Assembly (NCBI RefSeq): GCF_013204885.1
Contig: NZ_JABMKX010000001.1
Span: 539,284-603,283 of the forward strand
DNA from: Paenibacillus tritici
GTDB taxonomy: Bacteria > Bacillota > Bacilli > Paenibacillales > Paenibacillaceae
DNA length: 64,000 bases
Direction: 5' to 3'
The position numbers and the translations under genes are program-made. Below the pieces are notes generated by a model. That model did no database searches, had not been told where the DNA came from, and saw only the letters and a list, made by a program, of their open reading frames with translations. Of this stretch, positions 53,169 to 61,797 are shown one piece after another. The first letter of the stretch is position 1. Each line of letters opens with the position of its first letter.

Positions 53169-55829
53169 ATGACAGGGCAGATTACGGCAGAGAAACGGCG
53201 GGGCCGGCTGAAAATATTCTTCGGGTATGTACCGGGAGCAGGGAAGACCTGTGCCATGCTGGATGCCGCCCGTGCAGAGCAAAAAGAAGGGGCTCAGGTA
53301 GTGGCCGGCTATATTGAGACCCATGACCGAGCAGAAACAGCAGATCGGCTTAGAGGATTGGAGCTTCTTCCGCCGCTGGCAATTTCTGTGGACGGGGCAA
53401 TCGTCCGGGAATTTGACCTTGACCATGCGATCCGCAGGAGACCGGAGCTGATTCTGCTGGACGAACTGGCCCACATCAACGCTCCGGGAGTACGCCACAA
53501 AAGGCGGTATCAGGATGTGGAGGAGCTGCTGCGGGCTGGAATTAATGTGTACACTACCATCAATATTGAGCATATTGAGAGTGTGACCGATGTGGTAGCC
53601 TCCATTACAGGGATTCCTGTACCCGAGCGTATTCCGGACAGTGTGTTCGATCGTGCAGATCAGGTTGAGTTCATTGATATCGCACCCGGAGACTTCATAG
53701 AACGTCTGCAAAAAGGGCGGATCTGTCCCGATGAGCAGCTGAAACTGAAATACGGGGAGATCTATCAACCGCAGAAGCTGATTGCCTTGCGGGAAATCGC
53801 CTTGCGTTATACGGCGGATCAGTTAAACCGGATTGCTCTGCAGTTCGGGGAGGGAGCAGGCGCGGCGGGCTTTTATACCAAGGAACATATCCTGGTCTGC
53901 CTGTCGTCGGCAATGTCCAGCAAGAAGGTCATCCGCACAGCGGCCCGAATGGCCGAAGCCCTGCATGGGGAGTTCACCGCACTCTATGTGGAGACCTCCC
54001 GGACGAAGGAATTGACGGTGAGGAACAAGTCGGAGCTGAGGGAAAACCTGAGACTGGCCGAACAGCTGGGGGCCCAGATTGCAACGGTGTATGGTGAGGA
54101 TGTTCCGGGACATATCGCCGAATATGCCAAAACCAGCCGGGTCTCCAAGATCGTCCTGGGTCGTTCACAGCATAAAAGCCGCTTACCGACCGGCTCTAAC
54201 TTTGTGGATAAGCTGACGGCGGCCGCTCCGAATATTGATATCTATATCATCCCGGACCATGGGACTGCCGCGCACCCGAGAATTCCGCTGTATGCCAGAC
54301 CTCCGCTGCTGTCACTGGCTGATACCGCCAAAACGCTGGGCATTCTGCTGGTCTGCACGCTGATCGGCTTATGGTTCAAGGTTCTGGGCTTCAGCGAAGC
54401 GAACATCATCACCGTCTATATTCTGGGCGTTCTGCTGGACGCGATGGTTACGAAGGGACGGCTGTACAGCGCGGTGACTTCGATTTTGAGCGTGCTGGTG
54501 TTTAACTATTTTTTCACAGAGCCTTATTTCTCGCTGAAAGCTTATGATTCCGGTTATCCGGTGACGTTCGTCGTCATGCTTGCCGCCTCGTTCATCACCA
54601 GTACGCTGACGCTGCGGGTCAAGGAACAGGCGCGGGAATCGGCGCAAAAGGCTTACCGGACAGAGGTGCTGCTGGAGACCAGCCGGAAGCTGCAGCAGGC
54701 CAAAGACACCCCGGCCATTATCAACGAGACGGCACTGCAAATGCTGAAGCTGCTGGACCGGAGCATTATCATCTATGAGGTTGAGGGAGATGAACTCTCG
54801 GAGCCGCTCGTCTATCCCAAGGCTGGAAGTGCTGTGGAGGCGGAGAGGGATACGCTGGAAGCTGAACGCGAGGTTGCGGAATGGGTGCTGCGGAATAATA
54901 AACGTGCCGGAGCCTCTACCGATACGTTCTCGATGGCCCGTTGTCTGTATCATGCGGTACGCAGCGGGGATACCGTATTTGCCGTGGCAGGAATCGTGAT
55001 GGAGCAGGAAGAACCGCTGGAGGTCTTTGAGAAAAGCCTGATGATTGCGATGCTTGGCGAATGCGCTCTGGCCCTGGAGAAAGACAAGCTGAGTGAGCAG
55101 CAAAAAGAAAGCACGCTGCAAATCCGTCAGGAGCAGCTGCGTGCCAATCTGCTGCGCGGCATTTCGCATGATCTGCGCACGCCGCTTACCAGCATCTCCG
55201 GCAATGCGGGAATTCTGATCGGCAACTCGATGGTCCTTAGTGAGGACCAGAAGCAGGAGCTGTACAGCGATATCTATGATGATTCGATGTGGCTGATTAA
55301 TCTGGTGGAGAATTTGCTGTCCATTACCCGGATCGACAATGGTGCGGTTCACCTGAACTTCCAGGCGGAGCTGCTGGAGGAAGTCATCGCGGAAGCGCTG
55401 CTGCATGTGAACCGCAACAAGGAGGATCATGTGATCCGGGTCCTGCTCGAAGATGAGCTGCTGATGGCCCGAATGGATTCACGGCTGATTATTCAGGTGA
55501 TCATCAACCTGGTAGATAATGCGATTAAATACACCGGTTCCGGGTCACATATTACATTAACCGCCAGACAAGAGGCGGGCTTCGTTGTGGTAGAAGTCGC
55601 TGATGACGGTCCGGGAATATCCGCCGAGGCTAAGGCCAAGGTGTTCGAAATGTTCTATACGGCGGACAATGTCCGGGGAGACGGCAGGCGCGGGCTGGGT
55701 CTGGGACTTGCGCTCTGCAAATCTATTATCCATGCCCATGGCGGGCATTTTGAAGTACAAGATCATGCTCCGCAGGGGACGGTATTCCGCTTCACCCTGC
55801 TGGCAGAGGAGGTGAATGTCCATGAATAA
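53169..55829 (+). CDS. kdpD: KdpD sensor histidine kinase
   Basis: 886 residues from ATG 53169, 9 bp after AAAGGA. An upstream in-frame ATG at 53112 lies next to the predicted transcription start and has no ribosome site. Domains: KdpD N-terminal ATP-binding domain with GYVPGAGKTCAML near 20 and LLDELAHINAPG near 100, a universal-stress-like domain (about 230-355) with FTALY as in the c-di-AMP-binding site of S. aureus KdpD, four membrane helices (about 385-490), GAF-like segment, HisKA with His in ISHDLRTP near 665, and an ATPase domain with LVDNAIKYTG and GLGLGLALCK. It senses low potassium or osmotic stress and phosphorylates KdpE. It overlaps kdpE by 8 bp. Confidence 0.95.
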   Translation: MTGQITAEKRRGRLKIFFGYVPGAGKTCAMLDAARAEQKEGAQVVAGYIETHDRAETADRLRGLELLPPLAISVDGAIVREFDLDHAIRRRPELILLDELAHINAPGVRHKRRYQDVEELLRAGINVYTTINIEHIESVTDVVASITGIPVPERIPDSVFDRADQVEFIDIAPGDFIERLQKGRICPDEQLKLKYGEIYQPQKLIALREIALRYTADQLNRIALQFGEGAGAAGFYTKEHILVCLSSAMSSKKVIRTAARMAEALHGEFTALYVETSRTKELTVRNKSELRENLRLAEQLGAQIATVYGEDVPGHIAEYAKTSRVSKIVLGRSQHKSRLPTGSNFVDKLTAAAPNIDIYIIPDHGTAAHPRIPLYARPPLLSLADTAKTLGILLVCTLIGLWFKVLGFSEANIITVYILGVLLDAMVTKGRLYSAVTSILSVLVFNYFFTEPYFSLKAYDSGYPVTFVVMLAASFITSTLTLRVKEQARESAQKAYRTEVLLETSRKLQQAKDTPAIINETALQMLKLLDRSIIIYEVEGDELSEPLVYPKAGSAVEAERDTLEAEREVAEWVLRNNKRAGASTDTFSMARCLYHAVRSGDTVFAVAGIVMEQEEPLEVFEKSLMIAMLGECALALEKDKLSEQQKESTLQIRQEQLRANLLRGISHDLRTPLTSISGNAGILIGNSMVLSEDQKQELYSDIYDDSMWLINLVENLLSITRIDNGAVHLNFQAELLEEVIAEALLHVNRNKEDHVIRVLLEDELLMARMDSRLIIQVIINLVDNAIKYTGSGSHITLTARQEAGFVVVEVADDGPGISAEAKAKVFEMFYTADNVRGDGRRGLGLGLALCKSIIHAHGGHFEVQDHAPQGTVFRFTLLAEEVNVHE

Positions 55830-56538
55830 ACCAATGATTCTGGTCGTCGAAGATGACAAGCCTATCCGTAAGCTGATTACCACAACACTGGAGACCCAGG
55901 GCTATAAATACCATACGGCGGAGACGGGAGAGGCTTCCATCCTGGAGGCGGTATCCAGTCAGCCGGATCTGATGATTCTGGATCTTGGTCTGCCCGATAT
56001 GGACGGCGTTGATATTATTAAGAAGGTCCGGGCCTGGTCCAACCTTCCGATCATCGTGGTCAGCGCCCGCAGTGAGGACCGGGACAAGATCGAAGCGCTG
56101 GATGCCGGGGCAGATGATTATCTGACCAAGCCCTTCAGCGTGGAGGAGCTGCTGGCCAGACTGCGGGTCAGCCTGCGGCGAATCCGGGGGGACAGCGAGA
56201 AGCTGATGAAGGATTCGTCTGTTTTTACCAACGGGAATCTGCGGATCGACTATTCGGCGGGCTGTGTCTGGCTGGGCCAGGATGAGATCCATTTGACGCC
56301 CATTGAGTATAAGCTGCTGGGTCTGCTGGCGAAGAATGTGGGCAAAGTCCTGACCCATAATTATATCCTGCATGAAATCTGGGGCAGCCCTACGTATGAC
56401 ATTCCGGCGCTCCGTGTATTCATGGCGACGCTCCGCAAGAAGATTGAGCGCAGCCCTTCACAGCCTAAGGTGATCCAGACGCATATCGGTGTCGGTTACC
56501 GGATGCTCCAGATCGGGGACGACAGCAGGGTGATTTGA
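55822..56538 (+). CDS. kdpE: KdpE response regulator
   Basis: 238 residues. The start is ATG 55822, 6 bp after AGGAGGTGA; ATG 55816 abuts that site. Receiver domain with VVEDD at 8-12, phospho-acceptor Asp54 in MILDLGLPDMDG and KPFSVEELLAR, then OmpR-type winged helix with HLTPIEYKLLGLLAKN and a C-terminal IGVGYRM. It receives phosphate from KdpD and activates kdp genes. Candidate binding elements occur at 53031, 56665 and 57091. A terminator separates it from the downstream unit. Confidence 0.95.
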   Translation: MNKPMILVVEDDKPIRKLITTTLETQGYKYHTAETGEASILEAVSSQPDLMILDLGLPDMDGVDIIKKVRAWSNLPIIVVSARSEDRDKIEALDAGADDYLTKPFSVEELLARLRVSLRRIRGDSEKLMKDSSVFTNGNLRIDYSAGCVWLGQDEIHLTPIEYKLLGLLAKNVGKVLTHNYILHEIWGSPTYDIPALRVFMATLRKKIERSPSQPKVIQTHIGVGYRMLQIGDDSRVI

Positions 56539-56586
56539 ACAAGCAAGCGGAATCCCCATAGCGGTGAAAAGATAAAGGATTCGTAA

Positions 56587-56612
56587 CCATGCCTGAACGG
56601 GCATGGTTTTTT
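56587..56612 (+). terminator. Intrinsic terminator after kdpE
   Basis: CCATGCC pairs with GGCATGG (loop TGAACG region), followed by six T. It separates kdpDE from the structural genes. Confidence 0.92.
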
Positions 56613-56636
56613 GCCGTTCCAGCTGATGGAGCGCAA

Positions 56637-56648
56637 GGGGGGGGGGGG
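56637..56648. repeat. Homopolymer run of twelve G
   Basis: Twelve consecutive G lie between the kdpE terminator and promoter element 2, 120 bp upstream of the 108-residue gene. It is outside any gene; slippage could vary its length. Confidence 0.85.
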
Positions 56649-56664
56649 CAGTACTCTGGCGATT

Positions 56665-56730
56665 TTTTACGTAATCTTAATCCGCTGAAGCAAACCCTAA
56701 TCCTGAACTAATGGCGGGAGTGGTACGCTA
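56665..56730 (+). promoter_or_regulatory. Kdp promoter element 2 (before the 108-residue gene)
   Basis: TTTTAC at 56665 and CTTAAT at 56676 (11 bp), CCTAAT at 56696 (20 bp after) and ACTAAT at 56707 (11 bp), then TACGCTA at 56724, which is 28 bp after CCTAAT. Same geometry as element 3. Confidence 0.65.
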
Positions 56731-56768
56731 AGTCCTGAAGTGAAACACATTAGAGAGAGGGCATGGAG

Positions 56769-57095
56769 ATGGATGTGTGGCTAAGAAATATCGGACTGAT
56801 GACAGTGCTGACTGCGGTGCTTGTGCTGATCAAACGGAAATATGACCGGGTCTATCTGCTGCAGGGCTGCTCCTACGAGAATAGCCTGGTATACGCTGCT
56901 GCGGGTAAGTTTGCCGGGGGCGCAGAAGCCGGGGAGGTCAGGGAGATGCTGATTACCAGCTTCGAGTTCGATCCGAAGGAGACAGAGCTAATTCTGGCCA
57001 GGGCGCTGCCGTACAGAATGGAGCCGGATGGAGGGTATGGCGCTTTTATCAAGGAGGTCAATCAGGTACTGGGTGAAGACATTTACCGCTCTTAA
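56769..57095 (+). CDS. Unknown 108-residue protein of the kdp locus
   Basis: 108 residues from ATG 56769, 7 bp after GAGAGGG (ATG 56763 possible). A membrane helix near 6-23 precedes a soluble part ending LGEDIYRS. The soluble part contains LLQGCSYENSLVYAAAGKF and a Glu/Phe-rich helix. I do not recognise the family. It lies between kdpE and the tiny kdpZ-like gene, under its own kdp-type promoter element, so it is probably co-regulated with potassium uptake. Its opening MDVWLRN resembles the MDVYMTV of the next small protein. Confidence 0.65.
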   Translation: MDVWLRNIGLMTVLTAVLVLIKRKYDRVYLLQGCSYENSLVYAAAGKFAGGAEAGEVREMLITSFEFDPKETELILARALPYRMEPDGGYGAFIKEVNQVLGEDIYRS

Positions 57096-57167
57096 TTCAG
57101 TCTTAACGGGATCTTAATGCGCCGGACGAAACCCTAACCCTGAACTTATGGCAGAAATGATACGCTA
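57091..57167 (+). promoter_or_regulatory. Kdp promoter element 3 (before kdpZ-F-A-B-C)
   Basis: CTTAAT at 57091, CTTAAC at 57102 and CTTAAT at 57113 are spaced exactly 11 bp; CCTAAC at 57133 and ACTTAT at 57144 are again 11 bp apart, and TACGCTA follows at 57161. The first hexamer overlaps the stop codon of the preceding gene. The pattern fits direct-repeat binding by an OmpR-type regulator that replaces a -35. Confidence 0.7.
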
Positions 57168-57218
57168 GACCGGAGTTACAAGAGAGAGATTACATTAGGA
57201 TGAGGAGTGGCAAAGACG

Positions 57219-57326
57219 ATGATGGATGTGTATATGACAGTGGTTATGGCAGCTCTGTTCACTTTGTTCTACGCGTTTGCACAATGGTGCGGCCGTGTGG
57301 TGGATGAACAAGGGGGGAATGAGTGA
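57219..57326 (+). CDS. KdpZ-like tiny membrane protein
   Basis: 35 residues from ATG 57219, 8 bp after GAGGAGTGG. One hydrophobic helix (about 5-22) with a hydrophilic end CGRVVDEQGGNE. It overlaps the kdpF start by one base (TGATG). A small hydrophobic gene named kdpZ upstream of kdpF is, as I recall, described in the Alicyclobacillus kdpZFABCN operon, and this gene occupies the same place. Function unknown; possibly a KdpFABC accessory or leader peptide coupling translation of kdpF. Confidence 0.6.
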   Translation: MMDVYMTVVMAALFTLFYAFAQWCGRVVDEQGGNE

Positions 57327-57403
57327 TGGCGGTTGTGCTTGCAGCGACTGCGCTGCTGTTTCTTTACCTGGTCTATGCTTTGATTCATCCCGAGAAATTT
57401 TAA
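57326..57403 (+). CDS. kdpF: KdpF, small subunit of the potassium pump
   Basis: 25 residues, a single membrane helix ending LVYALIHPEKF, which is the typical KdpF ending. It starts at ATG 57326 overlapping the previous stop, and ends 19 bp before kdpA. KdpF stabilises the KdpFABC complex in the membrane. Too short for most gene finders. Confidence 0.9.
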   Translation: MAVVLAATALLFLYLVYALIHPEKF

Positions 57404-57422
57404 ATATTAAGGAGGGTCATCC

Positions 57423-59099
57423 GTGGGGATTGTACAAATGGCAGTAATAATCTTAATACTCGTACTGCTGGTGAAGCCAGTGGGAACTTATCTATATCAT
57501 GTCTTCTCGAATGAACCGAACCGGACGGACCGGATATTCGGCAGAGCGGAGAAGGGGATTTATCGTCTGATCGGGCTGAAGCAGCGGGGCGGGATGTCCT
57601 GGAAGAAGTATGCGGTCAGCTTCATTGTAACGAATATAACACTGGTCGTATTCAGCTATATTTTTCTGCGGTTACAGAAGGGGCTTCCGCTCAACCCGAA
57701 CGGGATCGGCAACATGGAGGAGACGCTCACCTTCAATACGGTAATCAGCTTCATGACCAATACGAACCTCCAGCATTACAGCGGGGAGAGCGGGGTATCC
57801 TACTTCTCGCAGATGGCGGTAATGACGATGCTGATGTTCACCTCGGCAGCCAGCGGTTTCTCGGTTGCGGTTGCTTTTGTCAGAGGGATTACAGGGCGCA
57901 GCTCGGTGGGGAACTTCTTCGAGGACTTCGTCAAAGCGCATATTCGGATCTTCATTCCGCTCGCGCTGCTTGTAACAATGGCGCTTGTTGCGCTTCATGT
58001 GCCGCAGACTCTGAAACCGACACTTGAGGTGACTACGCTAGAAGGCCAGACACAGCAGATTGCGATCGGCCCTGTGGCCTCCCTGGAGTCCATCAAGCAT
58101 ATCGGCACGAACGGCGGTGGTTTCTTCGGAGCCAACTCGTCCCATCCTTTTGAGAACCCTAGTCCGCTAAGCAATGTGCTGGAGATTCTCTCCATGTGGC
58201 TGCTGCCGGCATCTCTGCCGTATATGTACGGGAAGTTCGCCAAGAACAAGCGTCAGGGCTGGATGATTTTTGGGGCGATGATGACATTGTTCGTGCTGCT
58301 GCTGGGATTGAATTATGCGGCTGAACGTGCGGGTAATCCGGCGATTAACGCGATGGGCATTGATGCCTCACAAGGCAGTATGGAAGGAAAAGAAGTCCGG
58401 TTCGGCATTGCCCAGTCGGCGCTCTTCACAACTGTCACCACAGCGGCAACCACCGGCAGTGTGAACAATATGCATGACACGCTGACGCCGCTTGGCAGCA
58501 TTACGCCGCTAACCCTGATGATGCTGAACAATGTGTTCGGCGGCAAAGGTGTCGGACTGATCAATATGCTGATGTATGCGATACTCGGTGTTTTCCTCTG
58601 CGGGCTGATGGTCGGGCGAACGCCGGAATTCCTGGGACGCAAGATTGAAGCGAGGGAAATGAAGCTGATCGCCATCGCTATTCTGATCCATCCGCTGATT
58701 ATTCTGGTGCCGACGGCGGCCGCTTTTCTGACGGATCTCGGTAAGGGCGGCATCACCAACCCCGGATTCCACGGGATGACCCAGGTGCTGTATGAATATG
58801 TATCCGCTGCTGCCAATAACGGCTCGGGCTTCGAAGGCTTGGCGGATAATACGTCCTTCTGGAATATATCGACGGGTATGGTTATGCTGCTGGGCCGGTA
58901 TGTCTCGATGATTGCGATGCTGGCGGTCGCCGGTTCACTGCTGCGCAAGAAGCCGGTGCCGGAGACGATCGGAACATTCCGCACAGATAACGGGCTGTTC
59001 ACAGGCATTCTGATTGGTACGGTGCTGATCATTGGCGCACTGACCTTCATGCCGGTGATTGTCCTCGGTCCGGTTGCAGAATATTTGACTCTACGGTAG
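57423..59099 (+). CDS. kdpA: Potassium-transporting ATPase subunit KdpA
   Basis: 558 residues from GTG 57423 with AAGGAGGG upstream. Ten membrane helices form the K+-channel-like subunit. The four selectivity loops are visible: TNTNLQHYSGE near 115, GTNGGGFFGANSSHPFENP near 233, TTAATTGSVNNMHDTLTPLG near 342 and AANNGSGFEG near 464. It binds and passes K+ within the KdpFABC pump with high affinity. The neighbours kdpF and kdpB are in order. Confidence 0.97.
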   Translation: MGIVQMAVIILILVLLVKPVGTYLYHVFSNEPNRTDRIFGRAEKGIYRLIGLKQRGGMSWKKYAVSFIVTNITLVVFSYIFLRLQKGLPLNPNGIGNMEETLTFNTVISFMTNTNLQHYSGESGVSYFSQMAVMTMLMFTSAASGFSVAVAFVRGITGRSSVGNFFEDFVKAHIRIFIPLALLVTMALVALHVPQTLKPTLEVTTLEGQTQQIAIGPVASLESIKHIGTNGGGFFGANSSHPFENPSPLSNVLEILSMWLLPASLPYMYGKFAKNKRQGWMIFGAMMTLFVLLLGLNYAAERAGNPAINAMGIDASQGSMEGKEVRFGIAQSALFTTVTTAATTGSVNNMHDTLTPLGSITPLTLMMLNNVFGGKGVGLINMLMYAILGVFLCGLMVGRTPEFLGRKIEAREMKLIAIAILIHPLIILVPTAAAFLTDLGKGGITNPGFHGMTQVLYEYVSAAANNGSGFEGLADNTSFWNISTGMVMLLGRYVSMIAMLAVAGSLLRKKPVPETIGTFRTDNGLFTGILIGTVLIIGALTFMPVIVLGPVAEYLTLR

Positions 59100-59117
59100 G
59101 GAGAGGGAGAGAAGAGA

Positions 59118-61151
59118 ATGAGTACTGTACAACGCAAAAAATTGCTGACCGGCCCCATCCTGTGGAGTGCTGCCAAGGACAGTCTGGTGAAGCTTAATCC
59201 GGTGACTCTAATGAAGAATCCGGTTATGTTCGTGGTTGAGGTGGGTACGGTCATCGTACTGCTTATGGTGCTGGCGCCGGGGTATTTCAACGCTGAGCAT
59301 GCCATCGGGTTCAATATTGCCGTATTCTTCATTCTGCTGTTCACCGTGCTGTTCGCTAACTTCGCGGAAGCACTGGCTGAAGGCCGGGGCAAGGCCCAAG
59401 CCGATTCGCTGAAAAAAACAAAGCAGGACATCACCGCCCGCAAGCTGGTGGGTTCAGCTATCAAGGAGGTACCCGCCTCGGAGCTGCGCAAAGGCGATGT
59501 GGTGGTTGTAAGCCAGGGAGAATTCATCCCCGGTGACGGTGAAGTTATCGAAGGGCTTGCTTCTGTCGATGAATCGGCCATTACGGGGGAGTCGGCACCG
59601 GTCATTAAGGAGGCCGGGGGGGATTTCGGCTCCGTTACCGGCGGTACCCGGGTAGTCAGCGACCAGATCAAGGTGCGGATTACCAGTGATCCGGGAGAAT
59701 CCTTCCTGGACCGGATGATCTCACTGGTTGAAGGGGCCAAACGTCAAAAGACACCAAATGAAATTGCCCTGAACACCCTGCTGATCAGCCTGACGATTAT
59801 CTTCCTGATTGTCGTGGTCACCCTGCGTCCCATCGCTGATTATATCGGCGTTAAGCTGGAGATTCCGGTCATGATCGCGCTGCTCGTCTGCTTGATTCCG
59901 ACTACCATTGGCGGGCTGCTGTCAGCGATCGGGATTGCCGGGATGGACCGGGTGACGCAGTTCAATGTCCTGGCGATGTCCGGTAAAGCGGTGGAAGCCG
60001 CCGGGGATATCAACACGATGATTCTGGATAAAACCGGGACGATCACCTTCGGTAACCGGATGGCGAGTGAATTCGTCACGGTAGGCGAAGCGTCAGGAAC
60101 AGAGCTTGCCGCCTGGGCGGCGGTCAGCTCGCTGAAGGATGAGACTCCGGAGGGGCGTTCCGTCCTGGAGCTGGCGAAGAAGCTGGAACTCCGGTATGAC
60201 AGCAGCCTTGCAGACGGAGGGGAGTTCATAGAGTTCAAGGCAGAGAGCCGCATGAGCGGTATCGATCTGCGGGATGGACGGTCGGTGCGCAAGGGAGCTG
60301 TAGACTCCGTGAAGAAATGGGTGCTGGCGCAGGGCGGTGAAGTCCCGTCCGATCTGGACAATAACTCGGATGCCATTGCCAGATTAGGCGGCACTCCGCT
60401 TGCGGTTGCAGTAGACAGCCGGATCTATGGGCTGATCTATCTGAAGGATACCGTCAAGCCCGGGATGAAGGAGCGCTTCGACGAGCTGCGCAGCATGGGA
60501 ATCAAGACGATCATGTGTACCGGGGATAACCCGCTGACCGCCGCCACGATTGCCCGGGAAGCCGGGGTCGATGATTTCATTGCCGAGAGTACGCCGGAGG
60601 ACAAGATTGCGGTGATCCGCCGGGAGCAGAATGAGGGCAAGCTTGTAGCCATGACCGGTGACGGCACCAATGATGCCCCTGCCCTGGCCCAGGCCGATGT
60701 GGGGCTGGCGATGAACAGCGGGACAACCGCTGCCAAGGAAGCGGCCAACATGGTGGATCTGGATTCTGATCCGTCCAAGATTATAGAGGTAGTAGCGATC
60801 GGGAAGCAGCTGCTGATGACACGCGGGGCGCTGACTACCTTCAGCATCGCCAATGATATTGCCAAGTATTTCGCAATCATTCCGGCCATGTTCACACTGG
60901 CCATTCCCGAGATGGAAGCCCTGAATGTGATGGGGCTGGGGTCCCCCAGCTCGGCGATTATCTCGGCGCTGATCTTCAACGCCATTATCATTCCGCTATT
61001 GATTCCGCTCGCCATGCGCGGGGTATCGTATAAGCCGATGAGCTCAACCCGGCTGCTGGCGCGCAATATTGTCATCTACGGGCTTGGCGGTGTGGTTGTT
61101 CCATTCGCAGGCATCAAGCTGATTGACCTGATTGTCAGGATCTGGATCTAG
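59118..61151 (+). CDS. kdpB: Potassium-transporting ATPase subunit KdpB
   Basis: 677 residues, P-type ATPase. Actuator loop TGES near 155, phosphorylation site DKTGTIT near 305 (Asp), nucleotide domain, and [14 protein letters not shown] near 515. It hydrolyses ATP to drive K+ through KdpA. GGGAGAGGGAG precedes the ATG. It ends 16 bp before kdpC. The motifs are all intact. Confidence 0.97.
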   Translation: MSTVQRKKLLTGPILWSAAKDSLVKLNPVTLMKNPVMFVVEVGTVIVLLMVLAPGYFNAEHAIGFNIAVFFILLFTVLFANFAEALAEGRGKAQADSLKKTKQDITARKLVGSAIKEVPASELRKGDVVVVSQGEFIPGDGEVIEGLASVDESAITGESAPVIKEAGGDFGSVTGGTRVVSDQIKVRITSDPGESFLDRMISLVEGAKRQKTPNEIALNTLLISLTIIFLIVVVTLRPIADYIGVKLEIPVMIALLVCLIPTTIGGLLSAIGIAGMDRVTQFNVLAMSGKAVEAAGDINTMILDKTGTITFGNRMASEFVTVGEASGTELAAWAAVSSLKDETPEGRSVLELAKKLELRYDSSLADGGEFIEFKAESRMSGIDLRDGRSVRKGAVDSVKKWVLAQGGEVPSDLDNNSDAIARLGGTPLAVAVDSRIYGLIYLKDTVKPGMKERFDELRSMGIKTIMCTGDNPLTAATIAREAGVDDFIAESTPEDKIAVIRREQNEGKLVAMTGDGTNDAPALAQADVGLAMNSGTTAAKEAANMVDLDSDPSKIIEVVAIGKQLLMTRGALTTFSIANDIAKYFAIIPAMFTLAIPEMEALNVMGLGSPSSAIISALIFNAIIIPLLIPLAMRGVSYKPMSSTRLLARNIVIYGLGGVVVPFAGIKLIDLIVRIWI

Positions 61152-61167
61152 AGGAGGCATCATTATC

Positions 61168-61797
61168 ATGGCACAATCTATTCATGAGACCAAAGGAGAA
61201 CAGGCATCGCCTTCACCAGCTGCCTACTTCTTCACTATCGTAAGATTAAGCATAGTATTCATTATTCTCTGCGGAATGATCTATCCGCTGGCGTCTACGG
61301 CGCTTGCCCAGGTGCTGATGCCTGCCCAGGCGAACGGAAGCCTGCTGAAGAATTCAGACGGGAAGGTTGTCGGTTCTGCGCTGATCGGGCAGAAATTCAG
61401 TGATCAGGCGTGGTTCCAGAGCCGTGTATCCAGTATTGAATACAAGGCGGAAGCTTCGGGATCGAATAACTACGGGCCGTCGAATCCTGATATGCTGCAG
61501 CGTACTAAGGACTCGATTGCCCAGTGGAAGCTGGACAATCCCGGTATCCCCGCCAGCCAGCTGCCTGTTGATCTGGTTACGAACTCAGGCTCCGGCCTTG
61601 ATCCGCATATTACACCGGCTGCGGCACTCGTACAGATTCCCAGAATCAGCCAGCTGACCGGTATTCCGGCAGACACCCTTCAGGCCCTGGTGACCAAGCA
61701 GACCGAAGGCCGTGATCTGGGACTCTTCGGGGAGAAACGGGTGAATGTGCTGAAGCTGAATCTGGCATTATCGGAACTCACCCGTGGCACCCTATAA
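61168..61797 (+). CDS. kdpC: Potassium-transporting ATPase subunit KdpC
   Basis: 209 residues from ATG 61168, after AGAGGAGGC; an in-frame ATG at 61132 lies within kdpB and is rejected. One membrane helix (about 26-46, IVFIILCGMIYPLAST) and an extracytoplasmic domain with DLVTNSGSGLDPHITPAAA near 145 typical of KdpC. It stabilises the complex and raises K+ affinity. It overlaps the next gene by 14 bp. Confidence 0.96.
   Translation: MAQSIHETKGEQASPSPAAYFFTIVRLSIVFIILCGMIYPLASTALAQVLMPAQANGSLLKNSDGKVVGSALIGQKFSDQAWFQSRVSSIEYKAEASGSNNYGPSNPDMLQRTKDSIAQWKLDNPGIPASQLPVDLVTNSGSGLDPHITPAAALVQIPRISQLTGIPADTLQALVTKQTEGRDLGLFGEKRVNVLKLNLALSELTRGTL

Noticed and set aside
56541..57218. c-di-AMP (ydaO) riboswitch ahead of the kdp genes
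   Set aside because: I looked for the conserved core and saw only the hexamer-repeat promoter elements.
58313..59740. Minus-strand frame of 475 codons across kdpA and kdpB
   Set aside because: It lies wholly opposite two unmistakable genes and is Ser/Pro/Thr-rich as expected for antisense frames.
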